In this document: in pieces, positions 46,599 through 56,145 of the stretch
Position numbering within the stretch: position 1 is the first letter of the stretch
Layout of the letters: the number at the start of each line of letters is the position of its first letter
From: Bacteroidales bacterium UBA4116
Lineage (GTDB): Bacteria; Bacteroidota; Bacteroidia; Bacteroidales; Tannerellaceae
Direction: 5' to 3'
Length of the DNA stretch: 64,000 bases
NCBI GenBank assembly: GCA_002381645.1
Contig: DFXE01000007.1
Coordinates: 1 to 64,000 of the forward strand
Program-made: the position numbers and the translations under genes
The notes under the pieces: model-generated
The model's database searches: none
What the model was told of the DNA's origin: nothing
The model's input: only the letters and a program-made list of their open reading frames with translations

Positions 46599-47378
46599 AT
46601 GAATACACGTTTTACAGATTTAGTAAAAGTTATTATACCTATATATAAAGCTGAACTTTCTGAGTTGGAAATGCGTTCTTTAAAACAAGTTTATAAAATA
46701 TTAAAACCTTACCCACTCGTAGTTATCAAACCGGAGAAACTCAATGTTTCACAATTAATTTCAAAGTTCCCGTTGCTTACTTTTCATTCGTTTGATAATT
46801 CATTCTTTGAAAGTATAGCCGGATATAATAAACTTATGTTATCGGAAACATTTTATTCTGCATTTTTGAACACCAGGTATATCCTTATTTATCAATTAGA
46901 TGCATATGTATTCAGGGATGAATTGACGGATTGGTGTAGCAAAGGGTATGATTACATGGGTGCTCCCTGGCTAAGAAAACCTGTTTATAATTTGCCCGTT
47001 ATCTCTACGTTAATGAGTTTAGCAGCTTCCTATTACAAAAAAACAGGCAAGAAGAACAAGCAACTATTATATAATAAAATTGGGAATGGAGGATTTTCTC
47101 TTAGGAAGACAGAAAGTCATTACCTTGTTACTAAGCGCCACAATAAGCTGATTGAGTATTTCCTTTCACAAAACCGCAATCATTTATATAATGAAGATGT
47201 CTTTTGGGCTACAGTTCCCGAGTTTACATATCCGGGCGTATTAGAAGCCCTGCATTTTTCATTTGACAAATATCCTGCTTATTGTTATAAGCTGACTAAT
47301 CATCAATTACCTTTTGGATGCCATTCCTGGTATAAACGTAAAATGAAACGTTTTTGGCGTCCCATTATCAAATTTTAA
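46599..47378 (+). CDS. DUF5672 protein, likely glycosyltransferase-like
   Basis: This 259-residue protein matches the DUF5672 pattern: VKVIIPIYKAELSELEMRSLKQ at the start, YILIYQLDAYVFRDEL with an acidic LDAY motif near 107, then YDYMGAPWL, GNGGFSLRKTES and EDVFWA. The DxD-like acid and the GNGGFSLR segment resemble GT-A fold transferases, so a sugar-transfer role is inferred. No membrane segment is seen. It lies between the FkbM and GT2 genes with short gaps. Confidence 0.78.
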   Translation: MNTRFTDLVKVIIPIYKAELSELEMRSLKQVYKILKPYPLVVIKPEKLNVSQLISKFPLLTFHSFDNSFFESIAGYNKLMLSETFYSAFLNTRYILIYQLDAYVFRDELTDWCSKGYDYMGAPWLRKPVYNLPVISTLMSLAASYYKKTGKKNKQLLYNKIGNGGFSLRKTESHYLVTKRHNKLIEYFLSQNRNHLYNEDVFWATVPEFTYPGVLEALHFSFDKYPAYCYKLTNHQLPFGCHSWYKRKMKRFWRPIIKF

Positions 47379-47382
47379 TGAT

Positions 47383-48147
47383 ATGAGAAATATATTCAAA
47401 TATCTTAAAGTATATGCCCAGAATATCTATTTCTTTATAAAAGAAAAGATAAAGCCTTCAAAAATCAATAATGAATACGAAATACCTATTATAATAAATA
47501 ACTATAATAGACTAACAACATTAAAAAAACTTATTGAAGCGTTAACAAGCAGGGGATATAAAAATATATATATTATTGATAACAAATCAACCTATCCTCC
47601 TTTACTTGAATACTATCAGCAATGTCCGTTCACAATATACAAATTAAAAGAAAATCTTGGATTCAAAGCGTTATGGAAGTCTGAGCTTAAAAAGAAGTTT
47701 TGCAATGATTATTACGTATATACAGATTCCGACGTTGTTCCAGCCGATTATTGCCCGGATAATTTCTTAGCACATTTCCATCGTATATTAAAAGAAAAAC
47801 CATTTGCCAGAAAGATAGGTTTATCTTTGAGAATAGATAATCTACCTGAAAGTTACCATAATAAAGAAAAGGTTATTGAATGGGAAAGTCAATTTTATAA
47901 ACATCCCGTAAGTAAGGAACTTTACCGTGCACCAATAGATACTACTTTTGCTTTATACAGGCCATATGTAGGATTAAGCCGTAGCCGGTTTGTAGAAGCT
48001 TACCGTACTGCTTATCCATATCAGGCAGAACACCTGCCGTGGTATGTCGATACTGCCCATATGCCGGAAGAAGAGAAATATTACATATCCCATTGTACAC
48101 AAAAAACAGAATGGAGTGAAATAGCATTAATGGGGAAAAATAAGTAA
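47383..48147 (+). CDS. GT2-like glycosyltransferase
   Basis: This 254-residue protein has the GT-A start IPIIINNYNRLTTLKKLIEAL, the IYIIDNKST strand and the metal-binding DSD at residues 115-117 (YVYTDSDVVP). It probably adds a sugar to a surface glycan. The C-terminal part carries no membrane segment. The gene is AT-rich like its two neighbours. It runs toward the minus-strand kinase gene, with only two bases between their stops and no terminator. Confidence 0.82.
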   Translation: MRNIFKYLKVYAQNIYFFIKEKIKPSKINNEYEIPIIINNYNRLTTLKKLIEALTSRGYKNIYIIDNKSTYPPLLEYYQQCPFTIYKLKENLGFKALWKSELKKKFCNDYYVYTDSDVVPADYCPDNFLAHFHRILKEKPFARKIGLSLRIDNLPESYHNKEKVIEWESQFYKHPVSKELYRAPIDTTFALYRPYVGLSRSRFVEAYRTAYPYQAEHLPWYVDTAHMPEEEKYYISHCTQKTEWSEIALMGKNK

Positions 48148-48149
48148 TG

Positions 48150-48890
48150 TTATATCTCAAAAGGTATTTCTCTCTTTCTTTTAAATTTTTCCCAGAATTT
48201 ATTACGATAATACAATACCCAGTTTGTGCATTGCACCTTATCAGCTTTACGTTGTTGGGCATATTCGCTTGCTATCAAACGAAACATATCCTCTTTCCCC
48301 CATAAACGGGCAAAATTTGCACATCCTTTTTCTATGGAAACCGGAGCAAATTCCATTCGGTTAATATCGATAAGACTGAATTCTGCACCGCCTGGTATTT
48401 CTTTAAATAATATATTTCCAGGAGAATAATCTTTATGATAAACCTCAGCTTTATGCAATAAGGCAGTGTAATTAGCAAATGATCTTATTATATCTTTACG
48501 AGGATCATCAAGTAAGCCGTCACCAAATTCATACATATTTCTGGTATAAGAACACTGTAAACTGATAAAATAACTATAATGAAGAAGTCCCCCTTTCTTC
48601 AATTCAACATAACCGACAGGCTCAGGCGTATTAAAACCTTTATCTAACAACTTGAGAGCATAATGATAGGCCCTTGAAGCTTTGGGAGGTCTGAAAAATG
48701 TATAAATCAACCGGTTAAATAAATTGGGTATTTTGTATTGCTTAACATTCAACTCCATATATTGAACAGCAAACACCTTTATTATATTACGTCCTGCATG
48801 TATAGTCGTACCTTCCTTATCGAAATTCTGATGTATATGCTTAACAAATGAAGCATATTTATCATATCTGGGATTTACAACTATCTTCAT
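48150..48890 (-). CDS. WaaP/Kdo-kinase-like lipopolysaccharide kinase
   Basis: This 246-residue protein has a small-kinase fold with the catalytic loop HKDYSPGNILF (Asp154, Asn159) and a metal-binding Asp175 in LIDINRM, as in LPS core kinases of the Kdo/WaaP family. It probably phosphorylates a core sugar of lipopolysaccharide on the inner side of the membrane. Its ATG overlaps the stop of the heptosyltransferase-like gene (ATGA), so they are coupled and likely act on the same glycan. Confidence 0.85.
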   Translation of the reverse strand: MKIVVNPRYDKYASFVKHIHQNFDKEGTTIHAGRNIIKVFAVQYMELNVKQYKIPNLFNRLIYTFFRPPKASRAYHYALKLLDKGFNTPEPVGYVELKKGGLLHYSYFISLQCSYTRNMYEFGDGLLDDPRKDIIRSFANYTALLHKAEVYHKDYSPGNILFKEIPGGAEFSLIDINRMEFAPVSIEKGCANFARLWGKEDMFRLIASEYAQQRKADKVQCTNWVLYYRNKFWEKFKRKREIPFEI

Positions 48891-49918
48891 CCAGCTAATG
48901 CATCATTAACTTTACAAACTATTTGTTCAGGTGATAACTGAGTCAGGCAGGCCCAGTCCCCTCTGAAGCAAGGTTTCTCACCAAACACAGAACAAGGCCG
49001 GCAGGATAATTTGATCTGAATGGCATCACTTAGCTGCTGATGATACCCGTAAAATCCAGCATAAGGATGAGTAGCGCCCCAGACCGACAATACCCTTGTT
49101 CCCACCAACGAAGCAAAATGCATGTTTGCCGAATCCATACAAAGTAAAATATCCAACTTACTGATCAAAGCCAGTTCACTATCCAAAGAATAACGGCCCA
49201 CAACACTTTTTACCTGCGGATATTTTGAGGCCCATCCTTGAATAATAACCTCTTCCTCACCTTTGCCTCCTAATAAAAATATGGTATTTATTTCATGTTT
49301 AGTTAAAGCTGAAATAACTTTTTCCATTTCTTCTACCGGATATATTTTACCCCTGTGTTTAGCAAAAGGTGCTATACCAATCCATTTACCCACTTTTTCA
49401 CCCGTAAGATCCTTCAGAAGCAAGCAACTCGCCTTTTTCACTTCAAAAAGAGATTGAAAACTATCTACATAGTTTAATCCGGCTTTTATGAACACATCAG
49501 CATAACGATCAATTACAGGACGCAAAGGCTTAAGTTTTTTATTTGTTCTGGCTGTTAACTGTTTTCTTTCTTTTCGGGCTTTATTTAATATAAATATGTT
49601 TTTACCCCTTAAGCGAAATAGGGTACGAATAATAATTGTCCTTAATACATTGTGTAGATCTAAAACAGTATCATAGTCATATTTTGAGAAAGCCCAAGCA
49701 AAACGTAGAAGTCCTTTTAAGGATTTCTCAGAACCTTGCGTATTTATTCCGATCACTTCCACATTGGAAGGCCTGTTCATAAAGACAGGCATAAGAAATG
49801 CCTGTGTTAAAACAGTAAAGGAATCATCCGGATTAGCTTTAGCAGCAGAATAGACTACAGGAATAGTCATGGCAACATCTCCTATTGCCGAAAGCCTGAT
49901 TACTAATATTTTCGCCAT
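48887..49918 (-). CDS. GT9-family glycosyltransferase (heptosyltransferase-like)
   Basis: This 343-residue protein begins ILVIRLSAIGDVAMTIPV, the classic GT9 start, and has the donor-site region WIGIAPFAKHRGKIYP, FLLGGKGEEE and LLCMDSANMHFASLVGTRVLSVWGATHP. GT9 enzymes add heptose or related sugars to the lipopolysaccharide core. It overlaps the upstream DUF4254 gene by one base (TAATG) and the downstream kinase gene by four. The donor may not be heptose in this phylum. Confidence 0.9.
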   Translation of the reverse strand: MAKILVIRLSAIGDVAMTIPVVYSAAKANPDDSFTVLTQAFLMPVFMNRPSNVEVIGINTQGSEKSLKGLLRFAWAFSKYDYDTVLDLHNVLRTIIIRTLFRLRGKNIFILNKARKERKQLTARTNKKLKPLRPVIDRYADVFIKAGLNYVDSFQSLFEVKKASCLLLKDLTGEKVGKWIGIAPFAKHRGKIYPVEEMEKVISALTKHEINTIFLLGGKGEEEVIIQGWASKYPQVKSVVGRYSLDSELALISKLDILLCMDSANMHFASLVGTRVLSVWGATHPYAGFYGYHQQLSDAIQIKLSCRPCSVFGEKPCFRGDWACLTQLSPEQIVCKVNDALAG

Positions 49919-50523
49919 TATTTATTACCGTAAAGCACAGGATTTAAAGACGGATCGTTATACATTTTCATCTGTTTGTAAACTTTCATGTATTTTTTTC
50001 CATCCTTTATATCATCTAAGAGTTGATCCAGGGCAACAGATAGATCCTTTTTTTGTTCAAGCAATACCGATAACTTACGTTCACATTCCGCCCTGTGATT
50101 TTCATCTGCGTCCATACGAATAACTTCCTGCTGCATATGGTATATCTTGAGAGCCAAAATCGATAAACGATCTACTGCCCACGCAGGACTTTCTGTATTA
50201 AATGTAGCATCCGGAAGAATTTCCACATCTCTGTAAGTATCCAGAAAATAACTGTCGATCAATTCAACCAGATCCGTACGATCCTGATTTGACTTATCAA
50301 TACGTCGTTTGATTGTAAGCGCTTCAACCGGATCAATAGACGGATTACGGATAATATCCTCCATATGCCATTGTACCGTATCGATCCAGTTTTTCAAATA
50401 CAAATAGTATTCAATAGTTTTCGGTTCGTAAGGATTATGTATATGTGCATCAATATTATCATACCGGTGATAATCATTAATGCTTTCCTCAAATATCCGG
50501 TAACTCATATTGCTAAAACTCAT
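49918..50523 (-). CDS. DUF4254 family protein
   Basis: This 201-residue helical cytoplasmic protein matches DUF4254 (YHRYDNIDAHIHNPYEPKTIEYYLYLKNWIDTVQWHMEDIIRNP region, then AVDRLSILALKIYHM). No catalytic motif is known. It is first in a coupled run with the GT9 and kinase genes, which suggests a role in lipopolysaccharide core assembly. A TATATTTG promoter box lies at 50555-50562. Confidence 0.85.
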   Translation of the reverse strand: MSFSNMSYRIFEESINDYHRYDNIDAHIHNPYEPKTIEYYLYLKNWIDTVQWHMEDIIRNPSIDPVEALTIKRRIDKSNQDRTDLVELIDSYFLDTYRDVEILPDATFNTESPAWAVDRLSILALKIYHMQQEVIRMDADENHRAECERKLSVLLEQKKDLSVALDQLLDDIKDGKKYMKVYKQMKMYNDPSLNPVLYGNK

Positions 50524-50554
50524 CTTATTACCCTTCCTGTTATTAATATAACCG

Positions 50555-50562
50555 CAAATATA
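50555..50562 (-). promoter_or_regulatory. -7 promoter box TATATTTG for the DUF4254-GT9-kinase run
   Basis: On the minus strand TATATTTG fits TAnnTTTG and lies 31 bases before the DUF4254 start. Confidence 0.5.
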
Positions 50563-50602
50563 ATGACTCCAACTGAATAGTTTACTATTTGTATCAAGCT
50601 AA

Positions 50603-50643
50603 AAATGGCTCCTATCCAATATTTCACCGGATAAGAACCATTT
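50603..50643 (-). terminator. intrinsic terminator after the tricorn-type protease gene
   Basis: A 15-bp stem (50603-50617 with 50629-50643; two G-U pairs in the minus-strand RNA) around an 11-base loop is followed by five T on the minus strand. It lies between the protease stop and the next promoter. Confidence 0.8.
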
Positions 50644-50694
50644 ATACAGCAAACGTTTAGTATTAAATCAAACGTTTATCTTATTTATTGAATA

Positions 50695-53600
50695 TCATTT
50701 ATTCCAGACACGTGGAGCCGGAACCTGTGGCAAAGGTTTACGGTTTTTAAGTTCTTTCATTATTTCCTCAATAGCCCGGTTCAATTGTTCATCTTCTCCG
50801 TTCCACTCTTTTACCGGATCATTATCCACCTCAATATCAGGGGCCACACCATAATTCTCAATAATCCAGTCACCCGTTTTGGGATCATAACTGGTAAAGA
50901 AAGGAACACGCATATCCGTCCCGTCTATAAACGGCAAAGAGCTGCTTATCCCTACTATCCCTCCCCAGGTACGGGTCCCGATCAGTTTACCAAGTCCCAA
51001 AGCGCAAAATCCCCAAGGAAAGAGATCACCGTCAGAAGCTGAATATTTATTGATTAAACAAACCTTGGGACCAACCTGTACAGCATCAGGAATCGTACGT
51101 GTCCGGTTAGAACCACGATACATAGTGAGACGGTAAGGTTCGCGCGCAAGACGCTCAAGGATCATTGGCGAGACATTACCCCCTCCATTGGCACGATCGT
51201 CGATTATCAGACCTTCTTTATCCAGCTGGGGATAAAAATAACGTGAAAATTCATTTAATCCTTCTACACCCATATCAGGTATATATACGTAACCCACTTT
51301 ACCATTTGTTGCTTTATCAACTTTTCGGATATTTTCCTGTACCCAATTATAATGATAAAGCGCATATTCACTGGCTAAAGGATTGATAACTATTTTACGT
51401 GCTCCGGAAAGCTGAGGTTTAGAATTCAACAAAAGTTCCGTTGGAACATTAGCTTTCCCAACCAGAAGATTATACATATCTTTTACCGTATTCGTAGGAA
51501 TACCGTCAATAGCTACAATATAATCGTTAACCCGGACTTCAATACCAGGCTCTGTCAAAGGAGAACGAAGGTCTTTACTCCAGGAAGCTCCCGGTAGTAT
51601 TTTCTCTATTCGGAAAAATCCGCTACCGGCATGACGCGACACCTCTGCACCTAAAAGCCCGGTCTGTATGCGCGACGGTTTATCGTATTCACCCGGATTA
51701 ATATACGCATGTCCGACATTTAGTTCACCTATCATTTCGCCGATGATATAATTCAGGTCGAGACGATTCTTCACATAAGGCAGCAATACTTCATATTTAC
51801 GTTTCATTGCCATCCAGTCCACACCGTGCATATTTTCCAAATAGAAACCGTCACGCATACCCCGCCAGGCCTCATTGAATATTTGCGTCCATTCTTTTGG
51901 ATAGTCCGTAGTGATCTTCATATTTGATAAGTTCACAGGATCTTTCAACTCTATTTTTCCAGCCGGAAGGTTAGTAACGTATACATTAGAACGTCCTTTC
52001 ATAAAAAACACTTTTTTATTTCCTGCTTCCACATACATTAAAGCTCCTTCAGCAACATCTTCCTGCTTCTGTTTTTTCAAATCAAAAAGCTTAGTACTCC
52101 CATTAACATAATAATATATTTTATCATTGGCAGCATAGAAATTGAAATATCTCCCGGCAGGCAAAGGAAGTTTGATTATACGGTCAAGAATCCCGTCGGC
52201 ATCAAAGATTACCAAAGAATCTTTCTTTTGAACTTCTTTAGATTTCTCTCCAACCCGGGCATCCTGAATAAGAAATGGAGAAGGAGTATCTTTTGATAAA
52301 AGCGCTAAGTACATACCACCCTGATTGGTATATGCATGATTCCATTCGGTCGAACTGTAAACCGGATTAAAATCACGGGCTGAGGTAAAAACAAGGTATT
52401 TGCCGTCAGCACTAAAAACCGGTGATGACGAATCATACCATTTATCTGTTACAGGATATTCTTTTTTAGATTCAATATGATAAACATATACAATATTAAA
52501 ATCATTCTCTGCCAACCGGGCATAAGTAAGCCAGTTATTATCAGGCGAGAAATGCACACTGCGTATTTCACCAACAGGATCTTGTAATATTACGGTTACT
52601 TTGCGTCCAGCCACATCCAGTAAATTGATACGGTTCTTCCGATCTGTATATACAATCTTTTTACTATCGGGACTCCATTCGAAATCACGTATATAAGTAT
52701 CATTATTCTTCGTTAGCTGAACAGGTTCTCCTCCTGATAGTTCCTGTAGGTACAATTCTGTTTCTCCTGTCGCATCAGAAATATAAGCAATGTATTTACC
52801 GTCAGGTGACCATTGTGCATTACGTTCATGTACACCAGGTGTACGGGTAATGTTTTTGGTCACACCTTTTTCTGCCGGAAGATCAAACACCTCACCGCGG
52901 GCGGTTACCATCAGACGTTCACCTTCAGGAGACAGACTAACTGCCGTTACATAAGATACACCATCTTTAATCTCACTCCGGGCATAAATATTATCAGACG
53001 ACAACGTTATATTAACCTTCTGAGGTTTACGGTCGGTTGTATTCATTTTATAAATGTAACCTCCATTTTCAAAAACGATCGTATTGCCATGAATACTCGG
53101 AAATTTCACATCGTAATCTGTGAAATCAGTTACCTTTTCAGTTTGTTTGGTTAAGGTATTATAAACGAATATATTCATCGTACGGTCGCGATCTGAAATA
53201 AAGAAGATATTATCCCCATTCCACATAGGCATAATATCCTGCGCATCGTTATTTGTTATATTATCAACCGTTTTTCTTACCGGATCAAATACCCATATAT
53301 CATCCGCCATTCCGCCTTTATAGTATTTCCAGGTACGAAACTCACGCATTACACGGTTATAGGCCAATTTCGTTCCATCAGGAGAATAACTGCAGAAACC
53401 GCCTTCTGGCAAAGGAATAGCCTGTGAGAGCCCCCCTTCATTGCCAACGGTATATAATTTCCCGTCAAAGCCCGAACTGATACGATTACGATACACTATA
53501 TTTTTCCCGTCGGGTGTCCATGTCATCACAATATTGTTCGGGCCCATCCTGTCACCTAGGTCATCACGCGCATTTGTAGCGGTATAGGTAATTCGCAAAG

Positions 53601-53898
53601 GCTCCCCTCCTGCAGAGGGAATCGTATAAACTTCCGTGTTCCCGTCGTATTGCCCGGTAAAGGCAATGGTCTTACCATCGGGAGAAAATCGTGGAAACAT
53701 TTCATAACCCACATGGGAAGTCAACCGTGAAGCTTCACCTCCATTAACAGACACTTTATATAAGTCGCCGGCATATGAGAATACGATCTCATTGCCATTG
53801 GTAGCCGGAAAACGTAACAACCGCGCTTCGTCGGATGCAAAAGCAGTAGAAAAAATTCCGGTAAAAATGATAAATGAAAGAATAGCAGTTTTACGCAT
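50695..53898 (-). CDS. tricorn-type S41 serine protease, exported
   Basis: This 1067-residue protein has a signal peptide (about 1-21), two beta-propeller blocks with many FSPDGK-type PD40 repeats (about 30-600), a PDZ domain (about 755-860) and a C-terminal S41 protease domain. The nucleophile is Ser955 in YSASDGD, and the oxyanion-side IDDRANGGG segment is intact. Archaeal tricorn trims peptides from the proteasome; bacterial secreted forms degrade peptides in the periplasm. A TACATTTG promoter box lies just upstream and a terminator downstream, so the gene is probably monocistronic. It may cooperate with the S9 peptidase in peptide use, which is inference. Confidence 0.92.
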   Translation of the reverse strand: MRKTAILSFIIFTGIFSTAFASDEARLLRFPATNGNEIVFSYAGDLYKVSVNGGEASRLTSHVGYEMFPRFSPDGKTIAFTGQYDGNTEVYTIPSAGGEPLRITYTATNARDDLGDRMGPNNIVMTWTPDGKNIVYRNRISSGFDGKLYTVGNEGGLSQAIPLPEGGFCSYSPDGTKLAYNRVMREFRTWKYYKGGMADDIWVFDPVRKTVDNITNNDAQDIMPMWNGDNIFFISDRDRTMNIFVYNTLTKQTEKVTDFTDYDVKFPSIHGNTIVFENGGYIYKMNTTDRKPQKVNITLSSDNIYARSEIKDGVSYVTAVSLSPEGERLMVTARGEVFDLPAEKGVTKNITRTPGVHERNAQWSPDGKYIAYISDATGETELYLQELSGGEPVQLTKNNDTYIRDFEWSPDSKKIVYTDRKNRINLLDVAGRKVTVILQDPVGEIRSVHFSPDNNWLTYARLAENDFNIVYVYHIESKKEYPVTDKWYDSSSPVFSADGKYLVFTSARDFNPVYSSTEWNHAYTNQGGMYLALLSKDTPSPFLIQDARVGEKSKEVQKKDSLVIFDADGILDRIIKLPLPAGRYFNFYAANDKIYYYVNGSTKLFDLKKQKQEDVAEGALMYVEAGNKKVFFMKGRSNVYVTNLPAGKIELKDPVNLSNMKITTDYPKEWTQIFNEAWRGMRDGFYLENMHGVDWMAMKRKYEVLLPYVKNRLDLNYIIGEMIGELNVGHAYINPGEYDKPSRIQTGLLGAEVSRHAGSGFFRIEKILPGASWSKDLRSPLTEPGIEVRVNDYIVAIDGIPTNTVKDMYNLLVGKANVPTELLLNSKPQLSGARKIVINPLASEYALYHYNWVQENIRKVDKATNGKVGYVYIPDMGVEGLNEFSRYFYPQLDKEGLIIDDRANGGGNVSPMILERLAREPYRLTMYRGSNRTRTIPDAVQVGPKVCLINKYSASDGDLFPWGFCALGLGKLIGTRTWGGIVGISSSLPFIDGTDMRVPFFTSYDPKTGDWIIENYGVAPDIEVDNDPVKEWNGEDEQLNRAIEEIMKELKNRKPLPQVPAPRVWNK

Positions 53899-53921
53899 AA
53901 GCTTTTCGATTAAGTTATGCG

Positions 53922-53929
53922 CAAATGTA
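53922..53929 (-). promoter_or_regulatory. -7 promoter box TACATTTG for the tricorn-type gene
   Basis: On the minus strand TACATTTG fits TAnnTTTG, with a TTG 21 bases upstream inside the end of the preceding gene. It lies 23 bases before the start codon. Confidence 0.5.
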
Positions 53930-53940
53930 ATGAAAAAAGC

Positions 53941-55158
53941 TTAGGATAACCAACGGTTACCCAAACGGTATACAGGATACCAGGCGGCAAGAAACCCAAT
54001 AGAGAGAACGGTTATCAATACAACAAACACATCATTAAATGATACCCGCACCGGATAACTATCAATAACAAAAGCACCTTCCGCGCCCATTTTAATCAAT
54101 CCCAATTCTTGTTGAAGCAAGCAAAGAACAAGTCCGGTCAGAATACCAATTACAGCACCAAAACCGGAAATCATCCAACCTTCAAAAAGAAATATCCGAC
54201 GTATCAGGGAGTCGTTAGCACCGAGGTTCCGTAGCGTTATCACATCCTTTTGCTTTTCGATCATCAGCATTGAAAGAGAACCTATAACATTAAACAAAGC
54301 AATGGCAAGAATAAAACAAAGAATTAAAAAAGTCATCCACTTTTCAATCTGCATCATTTTAAATGAAGCTTCCTGTTGTTCAAATCTGTTTTTTATATCA
54401 AATTGATCACCTAACAATGTGCGGATTGTCTTCTTCACAGCATCAACGTTGGCACCTTCTCTTAATTTTATTTCAAGTGCAGAAACTTCATCTTCATATG
54501 TAAATAAATTTCGGGCTGAAGAGAGTGGTACAATAGCATATTCTTCATCGTATACCTGTTGGTTGATACGAAATACAGCTCCGATATAAGCATATTCAAG
54601 GTTGAACGATGTGGCAGGATTAGCAAGATTTACGTTTTCGTCGCGTTTTGGAGCGTATAATTCCAAAGGGGAAGTAAATCCTGCATTTACGCCCAGAGCA
54701 GCTGCCAGTCCAATGCCCAGTGTAGCATACGGCGTTATTTCATCTGCTAACACAAATTCACCGTCTACTAATACGCTGTCTATCCTGGTAAGATGTTTAT
54801 AGTTTTCGTCTACCCCTTTTACCATTCCTATAACCTGACGGTCCCTGTATTGGATTAATGCATAATCCTGCACGACTTCACTTATGGAAATTATATCCGG
54901 TACTTCTTTTAGTTTATCAATTTCATGAAAAGGTTGGAAAACTTTTCCTGTTTTTGGGGTCACCTTCAGGTCTGGATCAAAACTGCTGAACATGGAAGCG
55001 ACGAGGTCATTAAAACCATTAAAAACAGATAATGCACAGATCAGCGCAATCGTAGCAACTACCACACCGCATACCGATACCATTGAAATAATATTAATGG
55101 CATTGTGCGATTTTTTAGAAAAAAGGTACCGTCGGGCTATGAAAAATGAAACATTCAT
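53941..55158 (-). CDS. LolC/LolE-like ABC transporter permease
   Basis: This 405-residue inner-membrane protein has one N-terminal membrane helix (about 20-45, after FFIARRYLFSKKSHNAINIIS), a periplasmic MacB-like domain (about 50-265) and three C-terminal helices of the FtsX type. This matches the permeases that release lipoproteins from the inner membrane (LolC/LolE). No ATPase gene lies beside it. It follows rbfA by three bases and is last in the pyk-OMT-rbfA run. Confidence 0.87.
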   Translation of the reverse strand: MNVSFFIARRYLFSKKSHNAINIISMVSVCGVVVATIALICALSVFNGFNDLVASMFSSFDPDLKVTPKTGKVFQPFHEIDKLKEVPDIISISEVVQDYALIQYRDRQVIGMVKGVDENYKHLTRIDSVLVDGEFVLADEITPYATLGIGLAAALGVNAGFTSPLELYAPKRDENVNLANPATSFNLEYAYIGAVFRINQQVYDEEYAIVPLSSARNLFTYEDEVSALEIKLREGANVDAVKKTIRTLLGDQFDIKNRFEQQEASFKMMQIEKWMTFLILCFILAIALFNVIGSLSMLMIEKQKDVITLRNLGANDSLIRRIFLFEGWMISGFGAVIGILTGLVLCLLQQELGLIKMGAEGAFVIDSYPVRVSFNDVFVVLITVLSIGFLAAWYPVYRLGNRWLS

Positions 55159-55161
55159 TTC

Positions 55162-55497
55162 TCACTTATTCAACAGTTTATCAATATTTTCGATATAATC
55201 TAACGAATCGTCGATAAAAAAGGATAGATCAGGGATGATCCGAAGCTGGTTACGAACCCGTTGTCCCAGATCATAGCGGATTGCTTTGGTATTTGTCCGT
55301 ATGGCTTCCAGTAATTCTTCTCCCCTTTCCGAAGGAAAAATACTTAAATAAGCCTTTGCTACGCTAAGGTCGGGACTTACCCTTACAGTACTTACGGATA
55401 TTAACGTTCCGGGCATGCCCTGGGTTTGTTTCTGGAATATATCTCCCAATTCTTTTTGAAGGAGACGTCCTATTTTATTTAATCTCTTGCTTTCCAT
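55162..55497 (-). CDS. rbfA: 30S ribosome-binding factor A
   Basis: RbfA is a KH-fold protein that helps mature the 5' end of 16S rRNA and the 30S subunit. The 111 residues show RLNKIGRLLQKELGDIFQ, then VSTVRVSPDLSVAKAYLSIF and LRIIPDLSFFIDDSLDYIENIDKLL, all typical. It lies between the methyltransferase and LolC/E-like genes with short gaps. Confidence 0.95.
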   Translation of the reverse strand: MESKRLNKIGRLLQKELGDIFQKQTQGMPGTLISVSTVRVSPDLSVAKAYLSIFPSERGEELLEAIRTNTKAIRYDLGQRVRNQLRIIPDLSFFIDDSLDYIENIDKLLNK

Positions 55498-55509
55498 GAC
55501 TTTTCCTTT

Positions 55510-56145
55510 TTATTTCTTCCACATTATCGTAAGGCCGTCACGTAAAGGTAATATAACTTTTTCAATACGTGAGTCTCGTTTTATCTTTTCATTGAAATTA
55601 ATGATCCCGATCGTTTGTTTATCCGAAGGTTGGGGGGGGTCCGTCACCTTCCCGTCCCACAGGATATTATCAGCCAAAATAATGCCACCTTTCCTTACAT
55701 AAGGAAACACCAGGTCGTAATATTCAGCATAAAGACGCTTGTCAGCGTCAATAAAAACCATATCAAATGTCTCGTTCAACATAGGTATAATATCCATGGC
55801 ATCACCAAAAAAGACTTTTACTTTTTCTTTATCGGGTGATTTCGACAAGTATTTCATAATAAAATCTTCCATCTCATCATTGATTTCGATCGAATAGATC
55901 CGCGCATCATTATCAATACCTTCTGCCATACATAAAGTAGCATAGCCGGTATATGTTCCGATTTCGAGAATCCGTTTCGGCCGGATCATCCGGCAAAGCA
56001 TTTTAAGGATACGTCCCTGTAAATGCCCCGATAACATACGCGGACGTAAGAGGTTTACATGGGCATCCCTGTTCAGTTCAGATAACAGGCTGCCCTCTTC
56101 ATCAATATGAGACAGGATATAATCGTCTAACTCATCAAGCTTCAT
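55510..56145 (-). CDS. class I SAM-dependent O-methyltransferase (family 3)
   Basis: This 211-residue protein resembles bacterial caffeoyl-CoA-type or TrmR-like methyltransferases. SAM-binding motif I is RILEIGTYTGYATLCMAEG (about 54-72), the acidic motif IYSIEIN follows, and FDMVFIDADK (about 125-134) holds the metal ligand aspartates together with ILADNILWDG. The substrate is not evident; the tRNA methyltransferase TrmR is one candidate. Its start overlaps the end of pyk by 11 bases, which implies coupling. Confidence 0.88.
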   Translation of the reverse strand: MKLDELDDYILSHIDEEGSLLSELNRDAHVNLLRPRMLSGHLQGRILKMLCRMIRPKRILEIGTYTGYATLCMAEGIDNDARIYSIEINDEMEDFIMKYLSKSPDKEKVKVFFGDAMDIIPMLNETFDMVFIDADKRLYAEYYDLVFPYVRKGGIILADNILWDGKVTDPPQPSDKQTIGIINFNEKIKRDSRIEKVILPLRDGLTIMWKK

